Positions 18,393 to 26,622 of a stretch of 64,000 nucleotides of DNA are shown here, one piece after another; position 1 is the stretch's first letter; each line of letters begins with the position of its first letter. The notes below the pieces were generated by a model. The model ran no database searches, was not told where the DNA came from, and worked only from the letters and a program-made list of their open reading frames with translations. A program made the position numbers and the translations under genes. This DNA is from Congregibacter variabilis (GTDB lineage Bacteria > Pseudomonadota > Gammaproteobacteria > Pseudomonadales > Halieaceae). The stretch is from NCBI RefSeq assembly GCF_045689235.1, contig NZ_CP136864.1, positions 2,170,001-2,234,000 of the forward strand, given 5' to 3'.

Positions 18393-19988
18393 TTGAATTC
18401 GCATTGGCATCAACAACTGGCGACACTGCTAAAAGATGAACCAAAATTCCTTCGGGGCATCGGTCGCGGCATTGAGAAAGAGAGCCTTCGGGTAACCGGA
18501 GATGGTGTACTGGCTCAAACCCCACATCCTCCCGCTCTCGGCTCAGCTCTGACCCACGGCAGCATCACCACAGATTACTCTGAGTCACTTATGGAGTTCA
18601 TCACTCCGGTATCGAGCAGTATCGAGGACACACTCAAAACCCTCGAAGACGTGCATAGTTTTGTCTACAAACATATCGGCAGCGAGCGCCTGTGGAGCGC
18701 CAGCATGCCCTGCATAGTCGCCGGCGACGCGGGCATTCCGGTAGCACACTACGGAAGCTCCAACGTCGGTCGCATGAAGACGGTGTATCGCTACGGTCTG
18801 GGGAATCGCTACGGAAGACTGATGCAAGCGATTGCCGGCGTGCACTACAACTTCTCTATGCCCGAGTCCTACTGGCCCGAAGCTCAAAAAGCCGACGGCG
18901 ATGAGGGTCCCCTGCAGGACTACATCACCGGCCGGTATCTGGGGCTGATCCGCAACTTTCATCGATGGTCCTGGCTGCTGATCTACCTTTTTGGCGCATC
19001 CCCGGCGGTCTGTGCAAGCTTTATGCGCGGTCGCGGAGAGCATCACCTGGAACCCTTTGATGCGGAGGGCAACTCGCTGTACCTGCCGCATGCAACAGCG
19101 CTGCGCATGGGTGATCTGGGCTACAACAGCTCCGCGCAAAAATCCCTGAAGGCCTGCTATAACTCCCTGGACAACTATATTGCAACGCTGACTCAGGCGA
19201 TCCTCACACCTCACCCTGCTTACGCTGCGTTCAAAGGCATGAAAGATGGTGAATACATGCAGCTGAATGACAGCCTGCTGCAGATTGAGAACGAGTTTTA
19301 CAGCACCATCAGACCTAAGCGTCCCGGGGGCAGCGGTGAAACACCACTGACGGCATTGCATGACCGGGGTATCGAGTACGTCGAAATACGCTGCATCGAT
19401 GTCTCTCCATTTCATCCACTGGGGATCGATAGCGCGCAGATTCGCCTGCTCGATAGCTTCCTTGTTTATTGCCTGACCCAACCGAGTGAAGCCTGTGACG
19501 AAGCCCAGCAAGATCGTCAGGCATCAAACCTGAGCGCTGTAGTGAATCGCGGACGGGAGCCGGGCTTGATGCTGGATACAGAGTCTGGCCCCAAAGCACT
19601 CAGCGACTGGGCCCTGGAATTACTTGATGCAATATCAGCCAGTGCAGAGCTTCTGGACGGCGTGCACCACAGCAATAGCTACGCGGACGCTCTGGCCGAA
19701 CAGAAAGCCAAGGTTCGTGGTGAGCTTGAACTGCCCTCAGCCAGAGTGCTGCGGGAGATGCGGGAAAAAGGTATCCCCTATTACCGATTTGCCATGGGGT
19801 ACAGCAATCGCTGGGCAGAGCACTTTAGAGACTGGCAGCTTGATGCAGATGCTGAGCAGGCCCTCATAGATGATAGTAAAGCGTCGCTCCAGCGTCAGGC
19901 CGACATCGAGGCAGCGGATAACTGCAGCTTTGAAGAGTATCTGACGGCTTATTTCGACCAGTACAAAGCACTGAATCAGGGAGACTAG
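18393..19988 (+). CDS. gshA: Glutamate-cysteine ligase
   Basis: The 531-residue protein matches the proteobacterial type-1 GshA family (E. coli about 518). Visible family segments are FLRGIGRGIEKESLR near the start, TDYSESLMEFITP, the GVHYNFS block and the RPKR segment. It makes gamma-glutamylcysteine from glutamate and cysteine with ATP, the first step of glutathione synthesis. The start is a TTG: a strong GGGGAGAG ribosome-binding site (18381-18388) lies at ideal distance and no ATG fits. dsbB begins right after the stop. Confidence 0.96.
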   Translation: MNSHWHQQLATLLKDEPKFLRGIGRGIEKESLRVTGDGVLAQTPHPPALGSALTHGSITTDYSESLMEFITPVSSSIEDTLKTLEDVHSFVYKHIGSERLWSASMPCIVAGDAGIPVAHYGSSNVGRMKTVYRYGLGNRYGRLMQAIAGVHYNFSMPESYWPEAQKADGDEGPLQDYITGRYLGLIRNFHRWSWLLIYLFGASPAVCASFMRGRGEHHLEPFDAEGNSLYLPHATALRMGDLGYNSSAQKSLKACYNSLDNYIATLTQAILTPHPAYAAFKGMKDGEYMQLNDSLLQIENEFYSTIRPKRPGGSGETPLTALHDRGIEYVEIRCIDVSPFHPLGIDSAQIRLLDSFLVYCLTQPSEACDEAQQDRQASNLSAVVNRGREPGLMLDTESGPKALSDWALELLDAISASAELLDGVHHSNSYADALAEQKAKVRGELELPSARVLREMREKGIPYYRFAMGYSNRWAEHFRDWQLDADAEQALIDDSKASLQRQADIEAADNCSFEEYLTAYFDQYKALNQGD

Positions 19989-20486
19989 ATGAACGCGCTG
20001 ATGCAAATCCGACCGGTTTTCTTCGGACTGTTCCTGTTCACAATTGTCGCGATGACCTTCGCGCTGGTGTATCTCCAGGAAACCCTTGGCCTGCCTCCCT
20101 GCCCCCTATGTATTACGCAGCGCGTGTTCGTAATCCTCGTAGGCCTATTTGCCTTGCTGGCGGCCCTGCACAATCCCCAGGGCTGGGGCCGACGTCTCTA
20201 CGCAGCGCTGTGCCTCCTCAGTGCCTGTGCTGGCGGCGCCGTGGCAATGCGCCATATCTGGCTGCAAAGCCTGCCCGAAGAACTGGCGCCCGCTTGCGGT
20301 CCAAGCCTTGGGTACATGCTAGAAACGCTGCCATTAGCCGAGACCTTCTCCGTCGTTATGATGGGTGACGGCAACTGTGCCGAGACAGTGTGGACCTTTA
20401 TGGGCATGAGTATCCCCCAGCAGACGCTCATTGTGTTTGTGGTTATGGCAGCTGTTTCTGTCTTTCAGATGCTGAGAAAGAACTAG
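19989..20486 (+). CDS. dsbB: Disulfide bond formation protein DsbB
   Basis: The 165-residue inner-membrane protein has four predicted spans. The first catalytic pair is C38/C41 (CPLC) after the first span and the second is C103/C130 in the second periplasmic loop, as in E. coli DsbB. It reoxidises DsbA in the periplasm and passes electrons to ubiquinone. The ATG follows the gshA stop with no gap, so the thiol-related genes are probably co-transcribed. A structured repeat region follows. Confidence 0.95.
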   Translation: MNALMQIRPVFFGLFLFTIVAMTFALVYLQETLGLPPCPLCITQRVFVILVGLFALLAALHNPQGWGRRLYAALCLLSACAGGAVAMRHIWLQSLPEELAPACGPSLGYMLETLPLAETFSVVMMGDGNCAETVWTFMGMSIPQQTLIVFVVMAAVSVFQMLRKN

Positions 20487-20535
20487 CGTCAAAGTAAGCC
20501 GTAGGACACATCTGGAAGGCTCCTCTGCTCGTATT

Positions 20536-20993
20536 CGGCAAGTGAGCCCCATTCGCTACGTGCGCTAAACGGGGGACGCTTACTTCGCAAATGACGCCCA
20601 CTTGCCTTTGCGTTGAGCTTCGTAGGCAACTCCGATCACTGCGGTGACGCCTACTCACTGCCTCGAAGGGCTGCTGCCAATACTTACGAAGCGAGCGTCA
20701 CCCAACTTAGCGAGAGAAGTGAGTATTGGTAGCAGCCCGTGCCAGCTGATGGCGATGCACGTATCGGCAAGTGAGCCCCATTCGCTACGTGCGCTGGAAG
20801 GGGGACGCTTACTTCGCCAATGACGCTCACTTGCCTTTGCGTTGAGCTTCGTAGGCAACTCCGATCACTGCGGTGACGCCCACTCACTGCCTCGAATGGC
20901 TGCTGCCAATACTTACGAAGCGAGCGTCCCCCAAATTAGCGAGTGAAGTGAGTATTGGTAGCAGCCCGTGCCAGCTGATGGCGATGCACGTGT
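20536..20993. repeat. Two tandem copies of a 229-base structured repeat
   Basis: Copy 1 is 20536-20764 and copy 2 is 20765-20993. They align without gaps and differ at about eleven positions by eye. Each copy holds two hairpins. One pairs GGCAAGTGAGC at the unit start with GCTCACTTGCC about 60 bases on (perfect in copy 2, one mismatch in copy 1). The other pairs 20668-20687 with 20719-20738 in copy 1 (and +229 in copy 2) over 19-20 bases, including two G-U pairs if read as RNA. A third copy seems to start (TCGGC at 20994) and then stops. No protein-coding signal is visible. I do not recognise the family. Confidence 0.85.
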
Positions 20994-21009
20994 CGGCTTT
21001 GACTCGCGC

Positions 21010-21041
21010 AAAAAAAAAGGGCCTCAACAACATTGAGACCC
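21010..21041 (-). terminator. Rho-independent terminator after the FKBP gene
   Basis: The stem GGGcCTCAA / TTGAGaCCC (21019-21041) is preceded on the plus strand by nine A residues (21010-21018). It therefore reads as stem plus T9 on the minus strand, just downstream of the FKBP gene. Confidence 0.88.
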
Positions 21042-21099
21042 TCTCTTTAGCAATGACATCTGCTAACTGCCCGGTAGCCCGGGCTTGATGTCTGCGTGC

Positions 21100-21837
21100 T
21101 TAGCCTTCGGCGCCGGCCTGCGTGGGAATATCCAGCAGTTCAACTTCAAAAATCAGAGCCGCATTCGGTCCGATGCGCTCACCTGCACCACCTGCACCGT
21201 ACGCCAGCTCAGAGGGAATGAAGAGCTTGTACTTGGCACCGACCTGCATCAGCTGCAGAGCTTCGGTCCAACCACTGATGACCTGGCCTACGCCAAAGGT
21301 AACCGGCTCGCCGCGAGCGTAAGACGAATCAAACTCAGTGCCGTCCATGAGCGTACCGCGATAGTGCACCTGCACACTGTCATCAGCGGTGGGCGTGGCG
21401 CCAGTACCGGCTTCAACCACTTCGTACTGTAGACCAGACTCAGTAGTTACAACACCTTCACGAGTGCTGTTCTCTAAAAGGAACGCAGTCGCGGCCGCTG
21501 CATTGGCTTCGGCCAGCGCAGAAGTCATAGATTCGCGCTCGGCATTCATACGCTCCTGAAAAGCGATCATTTCTGCCTGAATTTCTTCGTCCGAAAGACG
21601 CTGTGGCGAATTGGTCATGGCATCACGCAGTCCGGCAGCAAAGGCATCAACGTCGACAGTCATGCCGTCATTGGCCATATTTCGGCCAAGGCCCAAGGCT
21701 ACGCCGTAGCTAAGTCGTTGGTTAGGTGTTTCGAGCTGTAGTTCAGCCACGGCTGTTTCTCCCGAGTCTTGTTGCTGACATGCACTCAGCGCAATCACGG
21801 CAAACAACGCTGCCGCGGGCTTCATAAATGTATTCAT
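21100..21837 (-). CDS. FKBP-type peptidyl-prolyl isomerase lipoprotein (FkpA/Mip-like)
   Basis: The 245-residue protein has a lipoprotein signal with lipobox LSAC and lipidated Cys20. A helical N-terminal dimerisation region (about 40-125) contains an ERMNAER segment. An FKBP domain (about 140-235) shows VQVHYRGTLMDGTEFDSSY, VISGWTEALQLM and LAYG segments. It catalyses proline isomerisation and acts as a chaperone, anchored in the periplasm by its lipid. An AGGAAG ribosome-binding site precedes the ATG and a strong terminator follows. It is transcribed divergently from the ABC exporter gene. Confidence 0.94.
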   Translation of the reverse strand: MNTFMKPAAALFAVIALSACQQQDSGETAVAELQLETPNQRLSYGVALGLGRNMANDGMTVDVDAFAAGLRDAMTNSPQRLSDEEIQAEMIAFQERMNAERESMTSALAEANAAAATAFLLENSTREGVVTTESGLQYEVVEAGTGATPTADDSVQVHYRGTLMDGTEFDSSYARGEPVTFGVGQVISGWTEALQLMQVGAKYKLFIPSELAYGAGGAGERIGPNAALIFEVELLDIPTQAGAEG

Positions 21838-22075
21838 GGATACTTCCTGTGAATTGATATGGTTCGATGGAATCTGGACCTTGGTATTCTGGCCCCACCC
21901 TTGGCGAGACGCGAAACAAACTCAAGGACCACATATTTCGAGGGCGCAAGTGTAAACGCTGGATGGACGCTCTGCCACCCTCTAACTGTGGAGCGCCGGA
22001 AGAAACGCTACACTGCGTCCACTCCTCGTCCGGACAGGCACAAGGTGCAATTCGCGACGACAGCTGGAATAGACC

Positions 22076-23908
22076 ATGGCTTTTCGATTTTTTGAACAAC
22101 TTGTACATCCCTTTCCGCCGGCCCAACCGGGACGAGCCCCGGCCTCGGTATACCGATTTTGTCGGCACCATTCCCGGGGACTAGAGCCATGGCTGATATC
22201 CATGTCTGTGCTGAGCATGGGCATTGCCATGATCGAGGTCGCGCTGTTCGAGGTACTCGGTCAGGGCGTCGACCTACTGTCTACAACTACTCCCTCAACT
22301 ATTGCAGCGGCCGGGGGCACCGCCCTTATGTGGCTGTCACTGGGTTTATTGACCGCCTTTCCCATTATGGTTGCCCTGCAATCGCTGTTGCTACACCAGA
22401 CACTCATGGGCAACTTTCCCATGATCGTGCGGTGGATGGCCCACCGCTATCTACTGCGCCAAAGTCTGGGCTTTTTTCAGGATGAGTTCTCTGGCCGAGT
22501 AGCGACGCGGGTCATGCAAACGGCGCTGGCAGTGCGCTCGGTCGTTCTGATTACGCTCGATATTCTGGTCTACGTGGTGGTGTACTTCCTTTCGGTGCTG
22601 TTTCTTCTGGGCAGCATAGACCCAAGGCTCGCCTTGCCACTATTTGTATGGCTCGTGATCTACATACTTATTTTGCGAACAGTGCTCCCGCGAATGCAGC
22701 GGGTGTCAGAAGTGCAGGCCGATGCACGATCCATGATGACGGGCCGTATTGCCGACAGTTACACCAACATCAGTACCGTGAAGCTGTTCTCTCACGCCCA
22801 AAGGGAGTCCAACTATGCACGCGAGGGTATGGAGGAGTTTCTCGGCACCGTGCACCCTCAAATGCGTCTGGTGACCTGGATGGAGACATCCATCACCGCA
22901 AACAACACCTTGATGCTGCTCTCTGTGAGCGCCATGGCCTTGTATCTGTGGTTCGAAGCCGCCATATCGCCGGGCTCCATCGCCGCAGCGCTGGCGCTTT
23001 GCCTGCGCATTAACGGTATCAGCGAATGGATTATGTGGGAGGTCTCAGCGCTTTTTGAAAATATCGGTACCGTGCGAGACGGCATCACCACGCTGGCACG
23101 AGATATCGAGGTCGAAGACCACAGTCAGGCCAAGGAGCTAGAAGTGCCCGCCGGCCATGTGCATTTTCAGGATATTCAATTTGCCTACACGCCTCAAAAG
23201 CCCGTCTTTAAGAAGTTGAGCCTGGATATTGCTCCGGGCGAGAAGATTGGCCTCATCGGCCGCTCCGGAGCGGGAAAGTCCACCCTGGTGAATTTGCTTC
23301 TGCGATTTTCCGATCTTCAGGGTGGCTGCATCACCATCGACGGCCAGGATATTCGCCACATCACGCAGGAAAGCCTCCGGGCCAGGATCGGCATGGTGAC
23401 CCAGGACACCTCTCTTTTGCATCGCACGGTCCGCGAGAACATCCTCTACGGCCGCGAGTCTGCCAGTGAAGAAGAATTACTCGCGGCCATCAGGCGCGCC
23501 CGCGCTGATGAGTTTATCGATAATTTAGCGGACCACAGTGGCGCTACGGGCCTGGATGCCCAGGTTGGAGAACGCGGAGTAAAGCTCAGTGGCGGACAGC
23601 GGCAACGCATTGCCATTGCCCGGGTAATGCTCAAAGACGCGCCCATACTGGTTCTGGACGAAGCTACCTCGGCACTGGACTCTGAGGTGGAAGTAGCCAT
23701 TCAGGAAAGTCTCTATGAGCTCATGGAAGGAAAAACCGTACTCGCCATCGCTCACAGATTGTCCACGATCGCGGCCCTGGATCGGCTGGTGGTGCTAGAC
23801 GGTGGAGAGATCGTCGAAACCGGTAGTCACGCTGAACTTCTCGCCAAAGACGGCATTTACAAACGATTGTGGGATTACCAATCCGGCGGCTTTCTCGCGG
23901 CGGATTAG
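22076..23908 (+). CDS. ABC exporter, fused permease and ATPase
   Basis: The 610-residue half-transporter has an N-terminal ABC-transmembrane domain (about residues 35-330, six spans) and a C-terminal nucleotide-binding domain. The latter shows Walker A GRSGAGKST, a GMVTQDTSLLHRT Q-loop, the signature LSGGQRQR, Walker B ILVLDEAT and the H-loop AIAHRLST. It would act as a homodimeric exporter of lipid, peptide or drug in the inner membrane. The substrate is not evident. No strong ribosome-binding site is seen before the ATG. Its last four bases overlap the end of the convergent TIGR02444 gene. Confidence 0.93.
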   Translation: MAFRFFEQLVHPFPPAQPGRAPASVYRFCRHHSRGLEPWLISMSVLSMGIAMIEVALFEVLGQGVDLLSTTTPSTIAAAGGTALMWLSLGLLTAFPIMVALQSLLLHQTLMGNFPMIVRWMAHRYLLRQSLGFFQDEFSGRVATRVMQTALAVRSVVLITLDILVYVVVYFLSVLFLLGSIDPRLALPLFVWLVIYILILRTVLPRMQRVSEVQADARSMMTGRIADSYTNISTVKLFSHAQRESNYAREGMEEFLGTVHPQMRLVTWMETSITANNTLMLLSVSAMALYLWFEAAISPGSIAAALALCLRINGISEWIMWEVSALFENIGTVRDGITTLARDIEVEDHSQAKELEVPAGHVHFQDIQFAYTPQKPVFKKLSLDIAPGEKIGLIGRSGAGKSTLVNLLLRFSDLQGGCITIDGQDIRHITQESLRARIGMVTQDTSLLHRTVRENILYGRESASEEELLAAIRRARADEFIDNLADHSGATGLDAQVGERGVKLSGGQRQRIAIARVMLKDAPILVLDEATSALDSEVEVAIQESLYELMEGKTVLAIAHRLSTIAALDRLVVLDGGEIVETGSHAELLAKDGIYKRLWDYQSGGFLAAD

Positions 23909-24429
23909 GGCGTGTTTAAGGCCTTGAGAAATGGTCCAAAAGCCTCTTTGGGAAGCCCGTAATGCGCAGCCAGGACCTGGAGGTGTTTCAGCAGGAGTAC
24001 CGCCTCCTCCTGAGAGTCTTGCCCATTCGCCGATGGCGCCCTGGCACCTTCTTCGGACAGCGTTGCAAGCAAATCCAGCTGGGTGCGCTCGGCATCAAGC
24101 TCCAGCTGTTTAATCGCCGCATACTCGACGGCACGGCTTTTTTGCTCGCGCCACGCTACCCGCTGCTGACGCAAAGGCAGAATGACCCGCTCGCGCCACT
24201 GTCCACAGCGATCCTGCGCTCGACGAATATCCTCAGCGCCTAGCCGCCGAGCCTCCCGGGCACACCAGCTCACGTAAAGCATCAGGTTAACGTCTACCGC
24301 CCACTCCTCCTGAGCAGCGATGCAAGCCTGCGCCACGCCAGGTTTCGCATACACAGCCGTGGCAAAACGCCACAGACGCTCCTGTGCGCTCAACTCTTCC
24401 TGCTCGTATGTCTGTTCCCTAAGGTCCAC
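23905..24429 (-). CDS. TIGR02444 (DUF2390) family protein
   Basis: The 174-residue soluble protein contains the family hallmarks LWRFATAVYAKPGVAQACI and VDVNLMLYVSWCA near its N-terminus, followed by a charged helical region. The family has no established function. It is often encoded next to yheS-type ABC-F genes in gammaproteobacteria, as here. The only plausible start found is a GTG at 24427-24429, which lies just 20 bases from the divergent GTG start of yheS. This leaves almost no room for separate leaders. The 3' end overlaps the ABC exporter gene by four bases. Confidence 0.8.
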   Translation of the reverse strand: MDLREQTYEQEELSAQERLWRFATAVYAKPGVAQACIAAQEEWAVDVNLMLYVSWCAREARRLGAEDIRRAQDRCGQWRERVILPLRQQRVAWREQKSRAVEYAAIKQLELDAERTQLDLLATLSEEGARAPSANGQDSQEEAVLLLKHLQVLAAHYGLPKEAFGPFLKALNTP

Positions 24430-24449
24430 GCCCAGTACACTCCCCGCCC

Positions 24450-26363
24450 GTGATTATCTTACGCGACCTAAGCCTGCGCCGCGCAGACCGTCTCCTCTTC
24501 GAGGAGGCTACTGCGAGCCTGCTTCCCGGCCAAAAAATTGCCCTCACCGGTGCCAATGGCTGCGGCAAGTCCAGCCTGTTTGCCATGCTACTAGGCGAGC
24601 TACAGGCAGATAAGGGCGATATAGAAGGCCTTGGGGGCCAGCGTATCGCGCATATGGCACAGGATGTGGCCGCCAGTGACTTAAGCGCCAGCGATTTTAT
24701 TCTCCAGGGCGATGCTGATGTCGCCGGGCTTCTGGCTGCCTTGAAGATTGCAGAGGCCAGTGATGACTTTGCCGCGGCAGCGACGGTGCACACGCAGCTC
24801 GAGGCCTGCGACGGCTATGGCGCAGAACGCCGGGCCCGGCAATTGATGCTAGGCCTGGGTTTTGAAGATCGAGATACCCAGCGCAGTGTTGCCGAATTCT
24901 CCGGGGGTTGGCGGGTACGTCTGGCTTTGGCACGCGCCTTGATGATGCCGTCTGATTTACTGCTTCTGGATGAGCCCACCAACCACCTCGATCTGGATAC
25001 CACCTTGTGGCTGCAGGATTTTCTTAAAGCCTATCGGGGAACACTGCTGCTCATCTCCCACGATCGCGACTTTATTGATGCCAGCTGCTCTGCGGTACTG
25101 CACATCGAACAACAACGACTAAACAGCTATAAGGGCGGCTACAGCGACTTCGAACGCCAACGTGCCCTGCGTTTGGCAGAGCAACGTGCCAGTGCCGAAA
25201 AGCATGCGCGCCGCCGGGCAGAGATCGAAGATTTTGTGCGCCGATTTCGAGCCAAGGCCACCAAGGCACGACAAGCCCAGAGCAGGCTCAAGGAGCTGGC
25301 CCGTATGGGCGAGATGGCCCTTGCCCATGAAGACAGCCCTTTTGAGTTCCGCTTTCCAGAGCCACCGAGGGGGCGCGACCCGCTGATCGATCTTCGCGGT
25401 GCCAAGATTGGCTACGATACAAAGCCATTAATCTCCGGCGTGGATTTCGGCCTGTGCAATGGTGACCGCATAGCGCTCCTTGGCCGCAACGGCACTGGCA
25501 AAACGACATTCCTGCGCAGTTTGTGCGGCGATCTCCCGCTGCTTAGCGGTGAGAGACACAATAGTGAAGGCTGTCGCATCGCGTATTTCGATCAGCAGCA
25601 AGTGGACACATTGGATCTGGACAGTACAGCTTTGCAGCACCTGCAGCGTCTGACACCGGATGCTCGGGAGCAGACCTTGAGAGACTTTCTTGGTGGCTTC
25701 GATTTTCGCGGACAGCGCGCGGACGCCGTATTGCGTCCCTTCTCAGGCGGCGAAAAAGCACGCCTAGCCCTGGCCCTACTGGCATGGCAGCGCCCAAATG
25801 TACTGGTGCTGGATGAGCCCACGAACCATCTGGACCTGGAAATGCGCCGGGCATTGGAGATTGCACTCCTGGAGTTCGCCGGCGCGGTAATTGTGGTGAG
25901 CCACGACCGCCACCTACTTCGCAGCACTGCTGACAGCCTCTATCGCATCGCCGAGGGGCGTTTAAGTCTGTTTGAGGGGGACCTGGACGCCTATGAAACA
26001 CTGATCCTTCGCGGGGCAGATGTCGCAAGTGACAGCGGTCCGGCCAAAGCCGAGGACGCCGATAGGGACCGCAGCATCGTCGATCGTAAAGACCAACGGC
26101 GCGCAGCGGCAGAGATTCGCGCCCAGCGCCGACCGCTGGAGCAGGCCATTAAGAAGCTGGAAACGCGTATGGAGTCTCTTCAGAAACAATTGACTGATAT
26201 CGAGGGGGCGCTAGCAGAGCCATCAATCTATGAACAGGACGCCAAGGCCAAACTCACCGAGCTCCTTAGAGACCAGGGCGCTCATCGCTCTACCCTGGAA
26301 GAACTTGAGAGCGAGTGGCTCATGCAACAGGAGTCCCTGGAGGCGATGATCGAACAAGGCTAA
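24450..26363 (+). CDS. yheS: ABC-F ATPase, YheS-like
   Basis: The 637-residue protein equals E. coli YheS in length and lines up with it from the first residue. It has two ATP-binding domains: the first Walker A is GANGCGKSS (34-42), both halves show FSGG signatures and LLDEPTNHLDL-type Walker B motifs, and the second Walker A is GRNGTGKTT. The linker between the domains carries the RFRAKATKARQAQSR block, and the C-terminus is a coiled coil. ABC-F proteins act on ribosomes rather than membranes. The start is GTG, confirmed by family alignment. The 3' end overlaps the convergent GIY-YIG gene. Confidence 0.94.
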   Translation: MIILRDLSLRRADRLLFEEATASLLPGQKIALTGANGCGKSSLFAMLLGELQADKGDIEGLGGQRIAHMAQDVAASDLSASDFILQGDADVAGLLAALKIAEASDDFAAAATVHTQLEACDGYGAERRARQLMLGLGFEDRDTQRSVAEFSGGWRVRLALARALMMPSDLLLLDEPTNHLDLDTTLWLQDFLKAYRGTLLLISHDRDFIDASCSAVLHIEQQRLNSYKGGYSDFERQRALRLAEQRASAEKHARRRAEIEDFVRRFRAKATKARQAQSRLKELARMGEMALAHEDSPFEFRFPEPPRGRDPLIDLRGAKIGYDTKPLISGVDFGLCNGDRIALLGRNGTGKTTFLRSLCGDLPLLSGERHNSEGCRIAYFDQQQVDTLDLDSTALQHLQRLTPDAREQTLRDFLGGFDFRGQRADAVLRPFSGGEKARLALALLAWQRPNVLVLDEPTNHLDLEMRRALEIALLEFAGAVIVVSHDRHLLRSTADSLYRIAEGRLSLFEGDLDAYETLILRGADVASDSGPAKAEDADRDRSIVDRKDQRRAAAEIRAQRRPLEQAIKKLETRMESLQKQLTDIEGALAEPSIYEQDAKAKLTELLRDQGAHRSTLEELESEWLMQQESLEAMIEQG

Positions 26364-26604
26364 GTTTGTCTGATCGGGACAGACGCTTGATCTGTGCTTC
26401 GCGCACCTGGGCACGGGAGCGATCCTCACAGCCTTCTACCCAAATAGCCTTCACCGGCCGACGGGCTCGGGTGTATTGCGCCCCACCCACAAGCTCCCCG
26501 TTGTGCTGACGCAAGCGCCGCACAAGGTCACGGGTCACCCCGGTATACAAAGACCCATCGGCGCAGCGCAGAATGTAAACAGCCCAAGGCAACGACTCTG
26601 ACAT
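26320..26604 (-). CDS. GIY-YIG nuclease family protein
   Basis: The protein has 94 residues from the ATG at 26602-26604. It is a single GIY-YIG domain of the YhbQ type: WAVYILRCADGSLYTGVT carries the two catalytic Tyr segments, followed by VRRLRQHN with the catalytic Arg and the AQVREAQIKRL helix. Stand-alone proteins of this type are small nucleases of poorly defined role. The 3' end overlaps yheS by 44 bases in a convergent arrangement. Confidence 0.9.
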   Translation of the reverse strand: MSESLPWAVYILRCADGSLYTGVTRDLVRRLRQHNGELVGGAQYTRARRPVKAIWVEGCEDRSRAQVREAQIKRLSRSDKLSLVRSSPPGTPVA

Positions 26605-26622
26605 CAAACGAGCAAGCTCTGC

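Noticed and set aside
18585..19511. 308-codon minus-strand ORF inside gshA
   Set aside because: Opposite strand of a well-supported gene; no family sequence.
20443..20887. Similar small minus-strand ORFs in the tandem repeat
   Set aside because: Their similarity comes from the DNA duplication itself; they lack coding features and cross hairpins.
24320..24613. Plus-strand ORF bridging the TIGR02444-yheS gap
   Set aside because: Arg/Pro/Cys-rich shadow of the two flanking genes.
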